DNA of 64,000 nucleotides from an uncultured Opitutia bacterium. Lineage in GTDB: Bacteria; Verrucomicrobiota; Verrucomicrobiia; Opitutales; Opitutaceae. The translations under genes were made by a program, and so were the position numbers. Shown here in pieces: positions 38,260 to 46,689 of this stretch. Under the pieces are notes generated by a model. It was given only the letters and a program-made list of their open reading frames with translations, ran no database searches and was not told where the DNA came from. The stretch covers positions 1 through 64,000 of the forward strand of contig CAIUOU010000159.1 in the NCBI GenBank assembly GCA_903900845.1, read 5' to 3'. Numbering within the stretch: the stretch's first letter is position 1; each line of letters begins with the position of its first letter.

Positions 38260-39525
38260 TCAGCCGCGCCGGCTGAGTACGTCGCGTTCGTGGCGTTTAA
38301 CCTCGGCCAGCCAGCGTTCGCCGACGGGCACTTCCGCGGTTTCGCAGTAATAATCCCATACCGCGGCGAACGGCAGCGTCTTGGCCTCCTCGAGCAGCGC
38401 GAGACGCGCGGTACGGTCTCCCGACTGTTCCGCTTCGCGGATACGTTCCACGGGCGCGACCAGCGCTGAGAGCAGGGCGCGTTGCATATTGCGGGTGCCT
38501 ATCACCCAAGCGGCGATGCGATTGATGCTCGCATCGAAGTAATCGAGGCCGATGCGCACGCGATCCGTGTAACCGCCCCAGACGATCTCCTGCGCGATCG
38601 ACTGCAGGTCGTCCGTCAGCGTGACGACGTGGTCGCTGTCCCAACGCACGCCGCGGCTCACGTGCAGTGCGATCTCGGGCAGGAATTGCAGCACGGCGGA
38701 GATCTTGTCGGCGATGCCCTCGGTCGGGTGGTAGTGCCCGGCATCCAGGGTGAGCAGCTTCCCGCGGCTGACCGCGTAACCGAGGTAGAACTCGTGGGAA
38801 CCGGCGACGTAACTCTCCGACCCGAGGCCGAACAGCTTGGGCTCCACCGCGTCCACGTTTAGCCGCGGATCAATACGCTTCCGGAAGATCGCGTCGAGTG
38901 ACTCCACGAGCCGCTCGCGCGGACCGCGGCGATCGGCGGGGGTGTCCTTCGCGCCGTCCGGAATCCAGAGGTTGGTGAGGCAGGTGCGGCCCGTTCCACG
39001 CCCCATCGCGGCGCCGATCTCGCGGCAGCGGATGCCGTGCTGGATCCAAAAGCGCCTGATCGCCGGATCAGGGTGGGAGAGGGTGCAGCCGTCCTTCACC
39101 AGCGGGTGGGAAAAGTACGTCTGATTGAAATCCAGCCCGAGGCCCAGGCCGCGCGCCCAGCTGATCCAGTTGGAGAACTGCTCCGGCCCGAGCCGGTCGC
39201 GGTCGACGCGGCGGCCGTTCGTCTCGGCGTAGCAGGCGTGGAGGTTAAGCCGCTGCGTGCCCGGGATCAGCGCGCGGGCTTGCTCGAAGTCGGCGCGGAG
39301 TTCATCCGCGGTGCGCGCCTTGCCCGGATAATTTCCAGTCACGGCGAGACCATCGCCCAACGCCGCCCCGGCGCCCTCGAAGCCGCCGACGTCGTCCCCC
39401 TGCCAGCAATGCATGGAGACCGGGATGCGCGCCGCCGCGCGCAGCGCGCGATCGGTTTCGACGCCGAGCTCCGCGTAACGATCGCGGGCGAGCCGGTAGG
39501 CGGTTTCGAGGGAACGGCGGGTCAT
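38260..39525 (-). CDS. rhaA: L-rhamnose isomerase
   Basis: RhaA converts L-rhamnose to L-rhamnulose. The 421-residue protein matches the enzyme along its whole length, for example IPVSMHCWQGDDVGGFEG, TGNYPGKA, LNLHACYAETNG, VEPKLFGLGSESYVAGSHEFYLGYA split over about 220-245, and RVRIGLDYFDASINRIAAWV. Metal-ligand residues lie in LDAGHYHPTEGIADKISA and RWDSDHVV. The start MTRRSLETAYRLA fits the family; an upstream open frame is not used. It stands apart from other rhamnose genes. Downstream is the HTH gene, convergent. Confidence 0.95.
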   Translation of the reverse strand: MTRRSLETAYRLARDRYAELGVETDRALRAAARIPVSMHCWQGDDVGGFEGAGAALGDGLAVTGNYPGKARTADELRADFEQARALIPGTQRLNLHACYAETNGRRVDRDRLGPEQFSNWISWARGLGLGLDFNQTYFSHPLVKDGCTLSHPDPAIRRFWIQHGIRCREIGAAMGRGTGRTCLTNLWIPDGAKDTPADRRGPRERLVESLDAIFRKRIDPRLNVDAVEPKLFGLGSESYVAGSHEFYLGYAVSRGKLLTLDAGHYHPTEGIADKISAVLQFLPEIALHVSRGVRWDSDHVVTLTDDLQSIAQEIVWGGYTDRVRIGLDYFDASINRIAAWVIGTRNMQRALLSALVAPVERIREAEQSGDRTARLALLEEAKTLPFAAVWDYYCETAEVPVGERWLAEVKRHERDVLSRRG

Positions 39526-39721
39526 GGGAAGAGAAAGTGCGGGGCGGGGCAGGGAAGCGCGCCTTTTCGCGCTCGGCCAGTCCGCTGGGTGTGAAAGCAG
39601 CCATTCCGCTTCCGTTTCAACGGCGAAAATGAAGCCGCCGCGGCGCATTCCCCGTCCGGCGCGAGTCCCGCGCTTGCCTCCGCCGCCCGCTCCGGCGTGG
39701 CTGCTCTTCATCCGTCCCGCC

Positions 39722-40480
39722 ATGCGCCTCCTCAATCGCCTTCTCCTTGGTTACCTCGTGTGTTTTGCCGGATGCTTGTCCGGCCCGGCCGCGCAGACGT
39801 TTCCCGAACAGGGACGGCGCGACGAGGCGGGATTCGAGCGCATCTTCGACGGAAGCACCCTCGCGGGTTGGGAAGGCGACCCGGTGTACTGGCGGGTCGA
39901 AGGCGGCGCGCTGGTCGGCGAGGTCACCCCGGCGACGTTACTGAAGCAGAACTCCTTCATCATCTGGCGCGGCGGCACCACGCGCGATTTCGAGCTGAAG
40001 CTCGAGTACCGCGTATCCGATCGTGGCAACAGCGGGATCAATTACCGCAGCGAGGAGATCGCCGGGCAGCGGTTCGCGCTCAAAGGGTATCAGTCCGATA
40101 TCGACGGACAGCAGCGGCACACCGGTCAGAACTATGAGGAGAAGGGCCGCACGTTCCTGGCGCTGCGGGGCGACATCAGCCGCGTCGACGCCGACGGCAA
40201 GGCGCGCGTCATCGGTTCCGTGGGTCTCAAAGACGAGCTCGCCGGGAAAGTTAAGAACGGAGACTGGAACGAGGTCCACCTCATCGCCCGCGGCAACGTG
40301 CTCACTCATCTGGTCAACGGGCAGGTGATGAGCGTGGTGGTGGACGACGACGCGGCGCGGCGAAAATTTGACGGCCTGCTCGGCGTGCAGGTGCACGTCG
40401 GCCCACCGATGAGGATCGAGTTTCGCGACATCCGGCTGAAGTGCCTGAAGCCCGAGGTGGTGCCGGCGCGCGGCGGTTGA
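39722..40480 (+). CDS. Exported DUF1080 (3-keto-disaccharide hydrolase-like) protein
   Basis: DUF1080 proteins have a concanavalin-like beta-sandwich and are common in PVC bacteria and Bacteroidetes, where some act on 3-keto-sugars. The 252-residue protein has an export signal with FAGC at about 15-18, a possible lipobox. The domain starts FERIFDGSTLAGWEGDPVYW and includes NSGINYRSEE, GYQSDIDG and WNEVHLIARGNVLTHLVNG. It begins 196 bases from rhaA in the opposite direction and is followed by a sulfatase gene on the same strand. Substrate unknown. Confidence 0.85.
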   Translation: MRLLNRLLLGYLVCFAGCLSGPAAQTFPEQGRRDEAGFERIFDGSTLAGWEGDPVYWRVEGGALVGEVTPATLLKQNSFIIWRGGTTRDFELKLEYRVSDRGNSGINYRSEEIAGQRFALKGYQSDIDGQQRHTGQNYEEKGRTFLALRGDISRVDADGKARVIGSVGLKDELAGKVKNGDWNEVHLIARGNVLTHLVNGQVMSVVVDDDAARRKFDGLLGVQVHVGPPMRIEFRDIRLKCLKPEVVPARGG

Positions 40481-40765
40481 AGCGAGAGGGCCGCGGAGAG
40501 GCGCACCAGCCGCAAGAGGGCCGCGCGGTGGGATGCTTGGGTGTAGCCGAGGGCGCCCGCCTCGGATGACTCCAAAGCCTGTGCCTCCAACGGAACGCGT
40601 GAAGCTACGGCGGCTCACCGCGGATCGCGCGGATGTCGCAGATGACCCGACGAGGAGCGCATTCCAGCGCAGGGTGAGCGGCTCCTCGCAAAGGCCGAAG
40701 CGCGGCGTTGCCTCCGTGGTTTCGGGGGCGTGCAATTTTTCCCGCGTCACTTTACCTAATCCGCC

Positions 40766-42172
40766 ATGCCCCTGAAGATTTTTTCCAGACTCCGCTCCAT
40801 CGTCCAAGCCCCGCTGCTGGCCGTGGCGACGGGGTGCGCTTCGGTCGCCGCCGAGACCGCGCCCGCGGCACCGCTCAATGTTGTCATCCTGTACACGGAC
40901 GACTGGCGGCACGACACGCTGGGTTGCGCGGGTAATCCGGTGGTGCTCACGCCGCGGTTGGACGCACTTGCGCGCGAGGGACTGCGGTTCACGAACAGCT
41001 TCGTGACGACCTCGATCTGCGGCGTCAGCCGGGCGACGCTTTTGACCGGCCAGTGGATGGCGCGGCACGGCAATCGCGCCTTTGAGATGTTCCGCACGCC
41101 CTGGTCGGAAACGTACCCAGGGCAGCTGCGGGAGCGCGGCTACTGGGTCGGCCACGTGGGCAAATGGCACAACGGGCAGTTTCCGGCCGAACGCTATGAT
41201 TTCGGGCGCGGCACGATCACGCCGATGCGGCACTGGCTGAAGCAGCCCGACGGCACCGAGATCCATGTCACCCGGAAGAACGAGAACGACGCGATGGAGT
41301 TCCTGCGCCGCCGGCCGGCGGACCGCCCGTTCTGCCTCACGGTGGCGTTCGTCGCGACCCACGCCGAGGACCAGCACCCGAAGCAGTTTCTGCCACAGCC
41401 GGAGAGCATGGCGCTGTACCGCGACGTCACGGTGCCGGTTCCGCGCACCGCGACAGAGGAGCACTTCCGCCGGCTGCCTCCGTTCCTGGCGAATGACCGC
41501 AACGAGGGTCGCAACCGCTGGAAGTGGCGCTTCGACACGCCGGAGAAGTACCAGGAGTACATGAAGAACTATTACCGTCTCGCGACGGAGGCCGATGCGG
41601 CCTGCGGGCGGCTGGTCGACGAGCTGCGGCGGCAGGGGGTGTTGGACCGCACGTTGATCATCTTCACGTCCGACAACGGCTATTTCCACGGTGAGCATGG
41701 CCTCGCCGACAAATGGTACCCGCACGAGGAGAGTATCCGGGTGCCGCTGATCGTACGTGATCCGCGCATTCCCGCCGTGCGGCGCGGCGCCACCGAAGCG
41801 GCGTTCGCGCTCAACGTTGATCTTGCCCCCACCATCCTCGGCGCCGCCGGGGTGGCCGCTCCGCGCGGCATGCAGGGCGGAAATCTCGCCGCGTTGTATG
41901 CCGGCGGGACGCCGGCGGCCTGGCGGAAGGAGTTTTTCTACGAGCATGGCGTCATCCGAAGCGTCGATTTCATCCCGGCCTCGGAGGCGCTCGTGCGGAA
42001 GGATTGGAAGTACATGTTCTGGCCCGATCACGGACGGGAGCAGCTCTTCCACCTCGCGGCCGATCCGGGGGAGGAGCGCGATCTCGCCGCCGCCCCGGCT
42101 CACGCGGCGGTGCTGGCCGAGATGCGCGCGCGTTTCCGCGAAGTGAAGACGGCCGCGGGCGCTCCCCTGTGA
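40766..42172 (+). CDS. Formylglycine-type sulfatase with a C-G-V-S-R signature
   Basis: Arylsulfatase-family hydrolase of 468 residues, exported (signal to about residue 30, possible lipobox ATGC). Metal ligands D45/D46 are in LYTDDWRHD. The site that is oxidised to formylglycine reads [14 protein letters not shown]85 to R89; Val replaces the usual Pro or Ala. [35 protein letters not shown] in parts and the C-terminal [15 protein letters not shown] are family blocks. Substrate is probably a sulfated glycan. fmt follows after 4 bases, probably by chance. Confidence 0.88.
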   Translation: MPLKIFSRLRSIVQAPLLAVATGCASVAAETAPAAPLNVVILYTDDWRHDTLGCAGNPVVLTPRLDALAREGLRFTNSFVTTSICGVSRATLLTGQWMARHGNRAFEMFRTPWSETYPGQLRERGYWVGHVGKWHNGQFPAERYDFGRGTITPMRHWLKQPDGTEIHVTRKNENDAMEFLRRRPADRPFCLTVAFVATHAEDQHPKQFLPQPESMALYRDVTVPVPRTATEEHFRRLPPFLANDRNEGRNRWKWRFDTPEKYQEYMKNYYRLATEADAACGRLVDELRRQGVLDRTLIIFTSDNGYFHGEHGLADKWYPHEESIRVPLIVRDPRIPAVRRGATEAAFALNVDLAPTILGAAGVAAPRGMQGGNLAALYAGGTPAAWRKEFFYEHGVIRSVDFIPASEALVRKDWKYMFWPDHGREQLFHLAADPGEERDLAAAPAHAAVLAEMRARFREVKTAAGAPL

Positions 42173-42176
42173 ACGG

Positions 42177-43151
42177 ATGACCCCGCTGCGGATCGTCTTC
42201 CTCGGGTCCGACGCCATCGCGCGGCCGCTGCTTGATTTCCTGGGCGCGGAGCCCGCGGTCGAGCTGGCCGGTGTTTTCACGCAGCCGGATCGGCCCGTCG
42301 GCCGCGGTCAGCACGTGCAATCCAATGCGATCAAGCAGTGGGCGCTGGGGCGCGGCCTGCCGGTTTTCCAGCCCGAGCGTCTCACCGAGGAAGTCCGGCA
42401 GACGCTGCTCGCCTGGCGTCCTGACCTCGCGCTGGTGATGGCCTACGGCCACATCCTCCGCGACGACTTCATCGCCACCGCTCGTCTCGGCACGCTGAAT
42501 TTCCACACCTCGCTGCTACCGAGGTACCGGGGGGCCTCGCCGATCCAGACCGCGGTGGCCTGCGGGGAACGCGAAACCGGCGTCACGCTGATGCGCATCG
42601 TGCGGCGGCTGGACGCCGGACCAGTGGTGGATGCCGAGAAGGTTCCCGTGGCCCAGCTCGACACCGCGCTGGATGTGGAGGCGCGGCTGGCGGCGGCCTG
42701 CGTGCCGCTCGTCGCCCGCGCGTTGCCGGCCCTGCGACGTGGCGAATTGCCGGCGCGGGATCAGGACGAGACCGCGGCGACCTTCTGCCGGAAATTGGTG
42801 AAGGAGGACGGAGTCCTCGATTTCTCGGTGCCCGCCGCGGAACTGGCCGCGCGCATCAATGGTCTGTTTCCGTGGCCCTGCTGCTCGGTCGAGATCAACG
42901 GGCAGCCAATCAAACTCGGTCAGGCCGATGCCGGGCCGGGTGGGGACGAGGCGGTTGCTCCCGGTACCGTGCTGGGTCCCGATACGGAGGGGCTGCGCGT
43001 CCGGTGCGGCACGGGGATCCTGCGGCTGCGGCGATTGCAGCGTGCCGGTGGGCGGATGCTCCCGGCCGCCGAGTTCCTGCGGGGTTTTCCGGTCGCCCCC
43101 GGTGGGGTGCTGCCCTCCCGGCCGATGCCGTCGCTGCTGGTGAAGCGCTAG
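42177..43151 (+). CDS. fmt: Methionyl-tRNA formyltransferase
   Basis: Fmt formylates the initiator Met-tRNA. The 324-residue protein has the N-terminal formyltransferase domain (IVFLGSDAIARPLLDFL; the catalytic stretch LNFHTSLLPRYRGASPIQTAV at about 104-124) and the C-terminal OB-like domain (about 210-310). Catalytic N/H lie in the HTSLLP region, as in the family. The gene begins 4 bases after the sulfatase stop. def is not adjacent. Confidence 0.92.
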   Translation: MTPLRIVFLGSDAIARPLLDFLGAEPAVELAGVFTQPDRPVGRGQHVQSNAIKQWALGRGLPVFQPERLTEEVRQTLLAWRPDLALVMAYGHILRDDFIATARLGTLNFHTSLLPRYRGASPIQTAVACGERETGVTLMRIVRRLDAGPVVDAEKVPVAQLDTALDVEARLAAACVPLVARALPALRRGELPARDQDETAATFCRKLVKEDGVLDFSVPAAELAARINGLFPWPCCSVEINGQPIKLGQADAGPGGDEAVAPGTVLGPDTEGLRVRCGTGILRLRRLQRAGGRMLPAAEFLRGFPVAPGGVLPSRPMPSLLVKR

Positions 43152-43257
43152 CGCAGGCGCTCGAGGCACGCGTCCGGCCGCGTCCGGCGTCGGCTCCGAG
43201 GCGTCCCTTGACGCGCGCGCGGCGCGCATGCCACGGTCTGGCCGAATTTTCCGCCGA

Positions 43258-45453
43258 ATGCCCAAGAAGAATCCCCGCCCGCAAGACGACCAGCCCGAGC
43301 TTCCCCTGGGGAGCGACGCCGTTCCCGCCGCTTCCGACCCCAAGGTGAAGGCATCGGGCGCGAAGGCGGAGTCGAAAGTCCCCCCCAAGAGCGAGGAGAG
43401 TGCGGTGGTGCCGGCCGCGGCCGATCCGGCGACTCCGGCGACCCCCGCGGAAGCCCCGGCCCCGCGCCCGCGCGTGGGCAAGGTGCAGGATGAGCCCGCG
43501 CCACTCGCACGGAGTTACCGGAGCTGGTTCCTCGAGTACGCCAGTTACGTCATCCTTGATCGTGCGGTTCCGCATCTCGACGACGGCTTGAAGCCGGTCC
43601 AGCGGCGGATCCTGCACACGCTTTGGGACATGGACGACGGCCGATTCCACAAGGTGGCCAACGTGGTCGGCCGCACCATGTCGCTGCACCCGCACGGCGA
43701 CGCCTCGATCGGCGCCGCGCTGGTCGCGATCGGCCAGCGGGCGTTCCTGATCGAGCCGCAGGGCAATTTCGGCAACTCGCTCACGGGTGATGACGCGGCG
43801 GCGCCGCGTTACATCGAGGCGCGGCTCACGGGCCTCGCGAAGGAGGTGCTCTTCAACCCGAAGACCACGACTTGGCAGCTCAGCTACGACGGCCGCGCTC
43901 GCGAGCCCGTCACGTTGCCGGCGAAGTTCCCGATCGTGTTGCTCGAGGGCGCCGAGGGCATCGCGGTGGGGCTCGCGACCAAGATCCTCCCGCACAATTT
44001 CAACGACCTCTGCCGGGCGGCCATCAACCACCTCCAGGGAAAAACCTTCCGCATCTATCCCGATTTCCCGTCGGGCGGCATCGCCGATTTCTCGGAGTAC
44101 AACGACGGCGAACGAGGCGGTAAGGTGAAGGTGCGCGCGCGCATCGAGGTGCGCTCCAAGCAACTCCTCGCCATCACGGAATTGCCGTACGGGATGACGA
44201 CCGAGTCGCTCATCGAGTCGATCCTCGCCGCCAACGCGAAGGGCAAGATCAAGGTCCGCCACGTCGACGACAACACGGCCGACAAGGTCGAGATCCTCGT
44301 CCACCTGCCGCAGGGGGCCGATCCCGAGCAGGTGACGCAGCAGCTCTACGTGTTCACCGGCTGCCAGCAGAACCTGTCGCCGGCGGCCTGCGTGATCGTC
44401 ACCGATGAAAAGACCGGCGAGGAGCGCCCCGAGTTCCTCGGCACCCGCGAGATCCTCAAGCGCTCGGTCGACCGCACCAGGGAGCTGCTCAAGCAGGAGC
44501 TCGAGATCCGTCTGGGCGAGCTCGAGCAGCAGTGGCACTGGGACTCGCTCGAGCGGATCTTCATCGAGGAACGCATCTACCGGCGGATCGAGAAATCGAA
44601 GACTTGGGAGAGCGTGCTGGAGGAGATCCGCGAGGGCCTGAAGCCCTTCGTGAAGAACCTCCGCCGCGAGGTGACCGACGACGACATCACCCGTCTCACG
44701 GAGATCCGCATCAAGCGCATCTCGGCCTACAACCGCTTCCAGGCCGACGAGCAGATCAAGCGCATCGAGGAGGACATCCGCGAGACGAAGGCCAACCTGC
44801 GGAACCTCACCGCGTTCGCCGTCGCCTGGTTCGAGATGCTCCAGGACAAATACGGCAAGGGCCTCAAGCGCCGCACGGAGTACGACGAGATCGAGCAGAT
44901 CAACGCCGCCGAGGTCGTGTCCGTCAACCAGCGCCTCTACGTCAACCGCGAGGACGGCTTCATCGGCCTGAACTGGCGCCAGCACGAGTTCGTCCAGGAG
45001 TGCACGATCCTCGACAGCGCGCTCACGCTTATGCGCGACGGCTCGCTCAAGGTGTCCAAGGTGGCCGACAAGGTCTTCATGGGCCGCGACATCATCCATT
45101 GCGCGGTCTTGCCGAAGGATGGCGACACGAACTTCTACACGATGGTCTACCAGGACAAGGAGTCCGGGAAAGCCTTCGCGAAACGGTTCCAGATCGGCGG
45201 ACTTTCGCGCGACAAGCTCTACCCGCTGGTGAAGAGCGAGGGCTCCAAGGTCATCTACCTGGAGGTCAGCCGCAGCGAGAAGGATATGCCGAAGAAACTC
45301 ACCATCTTCATCGACGGCCGCAGCGGCGCGCGCGTGCGCGAGCTCGAGTTCGACCTCACGCCGCTCCCGGTAAGCCACCGCGCCGCCAAGGGCGTGACGG
45401 TGACGAAGTGGCAGGTGAAGGAAGTGAAGCGCGCCGACCTTGCCCTGCGCTGA
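43258..45453 (+). CDS. parC: Type IIA topoisomerase A subunit, ParC-like
   Basis: The 731-residue protein has an Ala/Pro/Glu-rich N-terminal extension (about 1-80), then the DNA-breakage domain (SYRSWFLEYASYVILDRAVPHLDDGLKPVQRRIL over about 86-120; MSLHPHGDASIGAALV). The catalytic pair R184-Y185 lies in AAPRYIEARLTG. A long coiled-coil region (about 440-510) and a C-terminal part without a GyrA box follow. It fits the ParC-like subunits of Bacteroidetes and PVC bacteria better than GyrA. The start ATG at 43258 is preferred to one 30 bases before. parE is not in the window. Confidence 0.88.
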   Translation: MPKKNPRPQDDQPELPLGSDAVPAASDPKVKASGAKAESKVPPKSEESAVVPAAADPATPATPAEAPAPRPRVGKVQDEPAPLARSYRSWFLEYASYVILDRAVPHLDDGLKPVQRRILHTLWDMDDGRFHKVANVVGRTMSLHPHGDASIGAALVAIGQRAFLIEPQGNFGNSLTGDDAAAPRYIEARLTGLAKEVLFNPKTTTWQLSYDGRAREPVTLPAKFPIVLLEGAEGIAVGLATKILPHNFNDLCRAAINHLQGKTFRIYPDFPSGGIADFSEYNDGERGGKVKVRARIEVRSKQLLAITELPYGMTTESLIESILAANAKGKIKVRHVDDNTADKVEILVHLPQGADPEQVTQQLYVFTGCQQNLSPAACVIVTDEKTGEERPEFLGTREILKRSVDRTRELLKQELEIRLGELEQQWHWDSLERIFIEERIYRRIEKSKTWESVLEEIREGLKPFVKNLRREVTDDDITRLTEIRIKRISAYNRFQADEQIKRIEEDIRETKANLRNLTAFAVAWFEMLQDKYGKGLKRRTEYDEIEQINAAEVVSVNQRLYVNREDGFIGLNWRQHEFVQECTILDSALTLMRDGSLKVSKVADKVFMGRDIIHCAVLPKDGDTNFYTMVYQDKESGKAFAKRFQIGGLSRDKLYPLVKSEGSKVIYLEVSRSEKDMPKKLTIFIDGRSGARVRELEFDLTPLPVSHRAAKGVTVTKWQVKEVKRADLALR

Positions 45454-45501
45454 AGCCCGCCCCCCGGTTGACAGCGGTTTTGGTTCGGTTGGGCTCGCGC
45501 G

Positions 45502-46074
45502 ATGAATGCCGCGCAGGAGCGAGAGTTCGACGCGCTCGTCGTCGCGAATCTGGAGCGTTGGTTCCGGGGCAATAGTCGCGTCCAGCCGGGGGCGGAAGCT
45601 TTCGCCGGGGCCGCTTCGCGCTTGCGCGCCCTCGTGGCCGAACGCGGGTTGCCGGCGGTGCCGCCCTGCGGCCGGCCGGAGGCGGCGCCGGAGTTGATCG
45701 CGGAGGAGTGCGCGCCCCTCGAACGTCGCGTCCTCGGGCCGCTCGTGGCGGACGCCCGCTGGGCCACCCCGGTGCGACAATTGTTGAAAGCCTGCCTGCA
45801 GCCCGAGTTCCGTCGCTGCCGGGATTCGTACCGGGAGCGCGACACGGACGGCTCCTGCCGGCGGCAACAGGCGGACAAGGCGCGCGGGCGCCTGAGCGGT
45901 TCGCCGTGCGTCGATTGTCCGTATTGGCTCGAGCTGACACCGGATCAGCACGCGCGCGCCCTGCGGGACGGCTGGGCGGGGGAACGCGACGCCTTCGAGT
46001 CCGACCCGGAACTTTACCTGCCTGCGGACTTCCGCGCGCTCCGACGCCTGGTGCGCGCGATCGCCAGCGGGTGA
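45502..46074 (+). CDS. Cys-containing protein of unknown function after parC
   Basis: Not recognised. The 190-residue protein has no signal or membrane helix. Six Cys in the middle (about 100-150) include FRRCRDSYRERDTDGSCRRQ and SPCVDCPYW, with a final C-x2-C; a metal or Fe-S centre is possible but not shown. Arg and Glu are frequent. It starts 48 bases after parC on the same strand and may be co-transcribed. I see no enzymatic motif. Confidence 0.65.
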   Translation: MNAAQEREFDALVVANLERWFRGNSRVQPGAEAFAGAASRLRALVAERGLPAVPPCGRPEAAPELIAEECAPLERRVLGPLVADARWATPVRQLLKACLQPEFRRCRDSYRERDTDGSCRRQQADKARGRLSGSPCVDCPYWLELTPDQHARALRDGWAGERDAFESDPELYLPADFRALRRLVRAIASG

Positions 46075-46099
46075 GGCCATCCGCCCCGCGGCTGATGTT

Positions 46100-46291
46100 T
46101 CAAAGCACCGGCCGACCGGTGAGCTGATCCCAGAGTTCCAGCAGGAGGTCCTCCTCTTCGGGGTGGGCCGCTAGTTCCCCGTGGAAGAGCGGTGCCAGGG
46201 CCCCACGCGGATCCTCCTCGCGTTCCCGCGACTCCGCGAACCGCGCCAAGGCGGCACGTTTGAAGGTGGAGCGTTCCCATTCCGTTCGCAT
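46100..46291 (-). CDS. Short hypothetical protein
   Basis: A 63-residue acidic, helix-favouring protein, MRTEWERSTFKRAALARFAE onward, with EEEDLLLELWDQL near the end. A strong AGAGGA ribosome-binding sequence lies 5 bases before the ATG. The frame is open well upstream, but that part has no protein-like character. It converges on the Cys-containing gene. Function unknown; existence is supported mainly by the ribosome-binding site. Confidence 0.45.
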   Translation of the reverse strand: MRTEWERSTFKRAALARFAESREREEDPRGALAPLFHGELAAHPEEEDLLLELWDQLTGRPVL

Positions 46292-46689
46292 CTTATCCTC
46301 TGACAGACGCGTCAGGTCTCGAAAGGTTTTGTCGGTTGCGCTCCGAACCAGCGGAAAAGCAGCGGTTGACCGAAAGTTTTCCGGCTTCGAAGTTCGCTGA
46401 CTTGCACAGGGGACGACGAACAAGGGGAACCTGAGCCCGGTGATCCGGGATCTACGCGCGCCGGCCGGGCGGAGGTGAGGTTGCGGTTGGTTCACCAGCA
46501 GGCCGGCGGGGCTTGCGGGCGCCTGAGTTTCGATGATCTCCGTCTCCACGCGAAGCAGCCGACCTGGCCTGGCGCGCCAGTGGCGAACTGCCGCTGAGTC
46601 CCGGTCCCTGGTGTCTAGGCGGAATGTGTTGCCCGGACCGTGTAACAGACGCGCTATAAGATAGTTCTTCCCCAAACCTTCCCCCAACC
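46292..46689. other. Intergenic region before the TonB-dependent receptor
   Basis: No gene is supported in these 398 bases. A TATAAG sequence at 46655-46660 is a reasonable -10 for the receptor gene, but a -35 at the right distance is not clear (TTGCCC at 46629 is 20 bases away). Confidence 0.5.

Noticed and set aside
42910-46080. Minus-strand open frame of 1056 codons across fmt and parC
   Set aside because: It lies antisense to fmt, parC and the Cys-containing gene, has no recognisable domain and is expected from high GC codon bias.
46629-46660. Sigma-70-like promoter TTGCCC/TATAAG before the receptor
   Set aside because: The spacer is 20 bases, too long for a convincing pair; only the TATAAG is mentioned.
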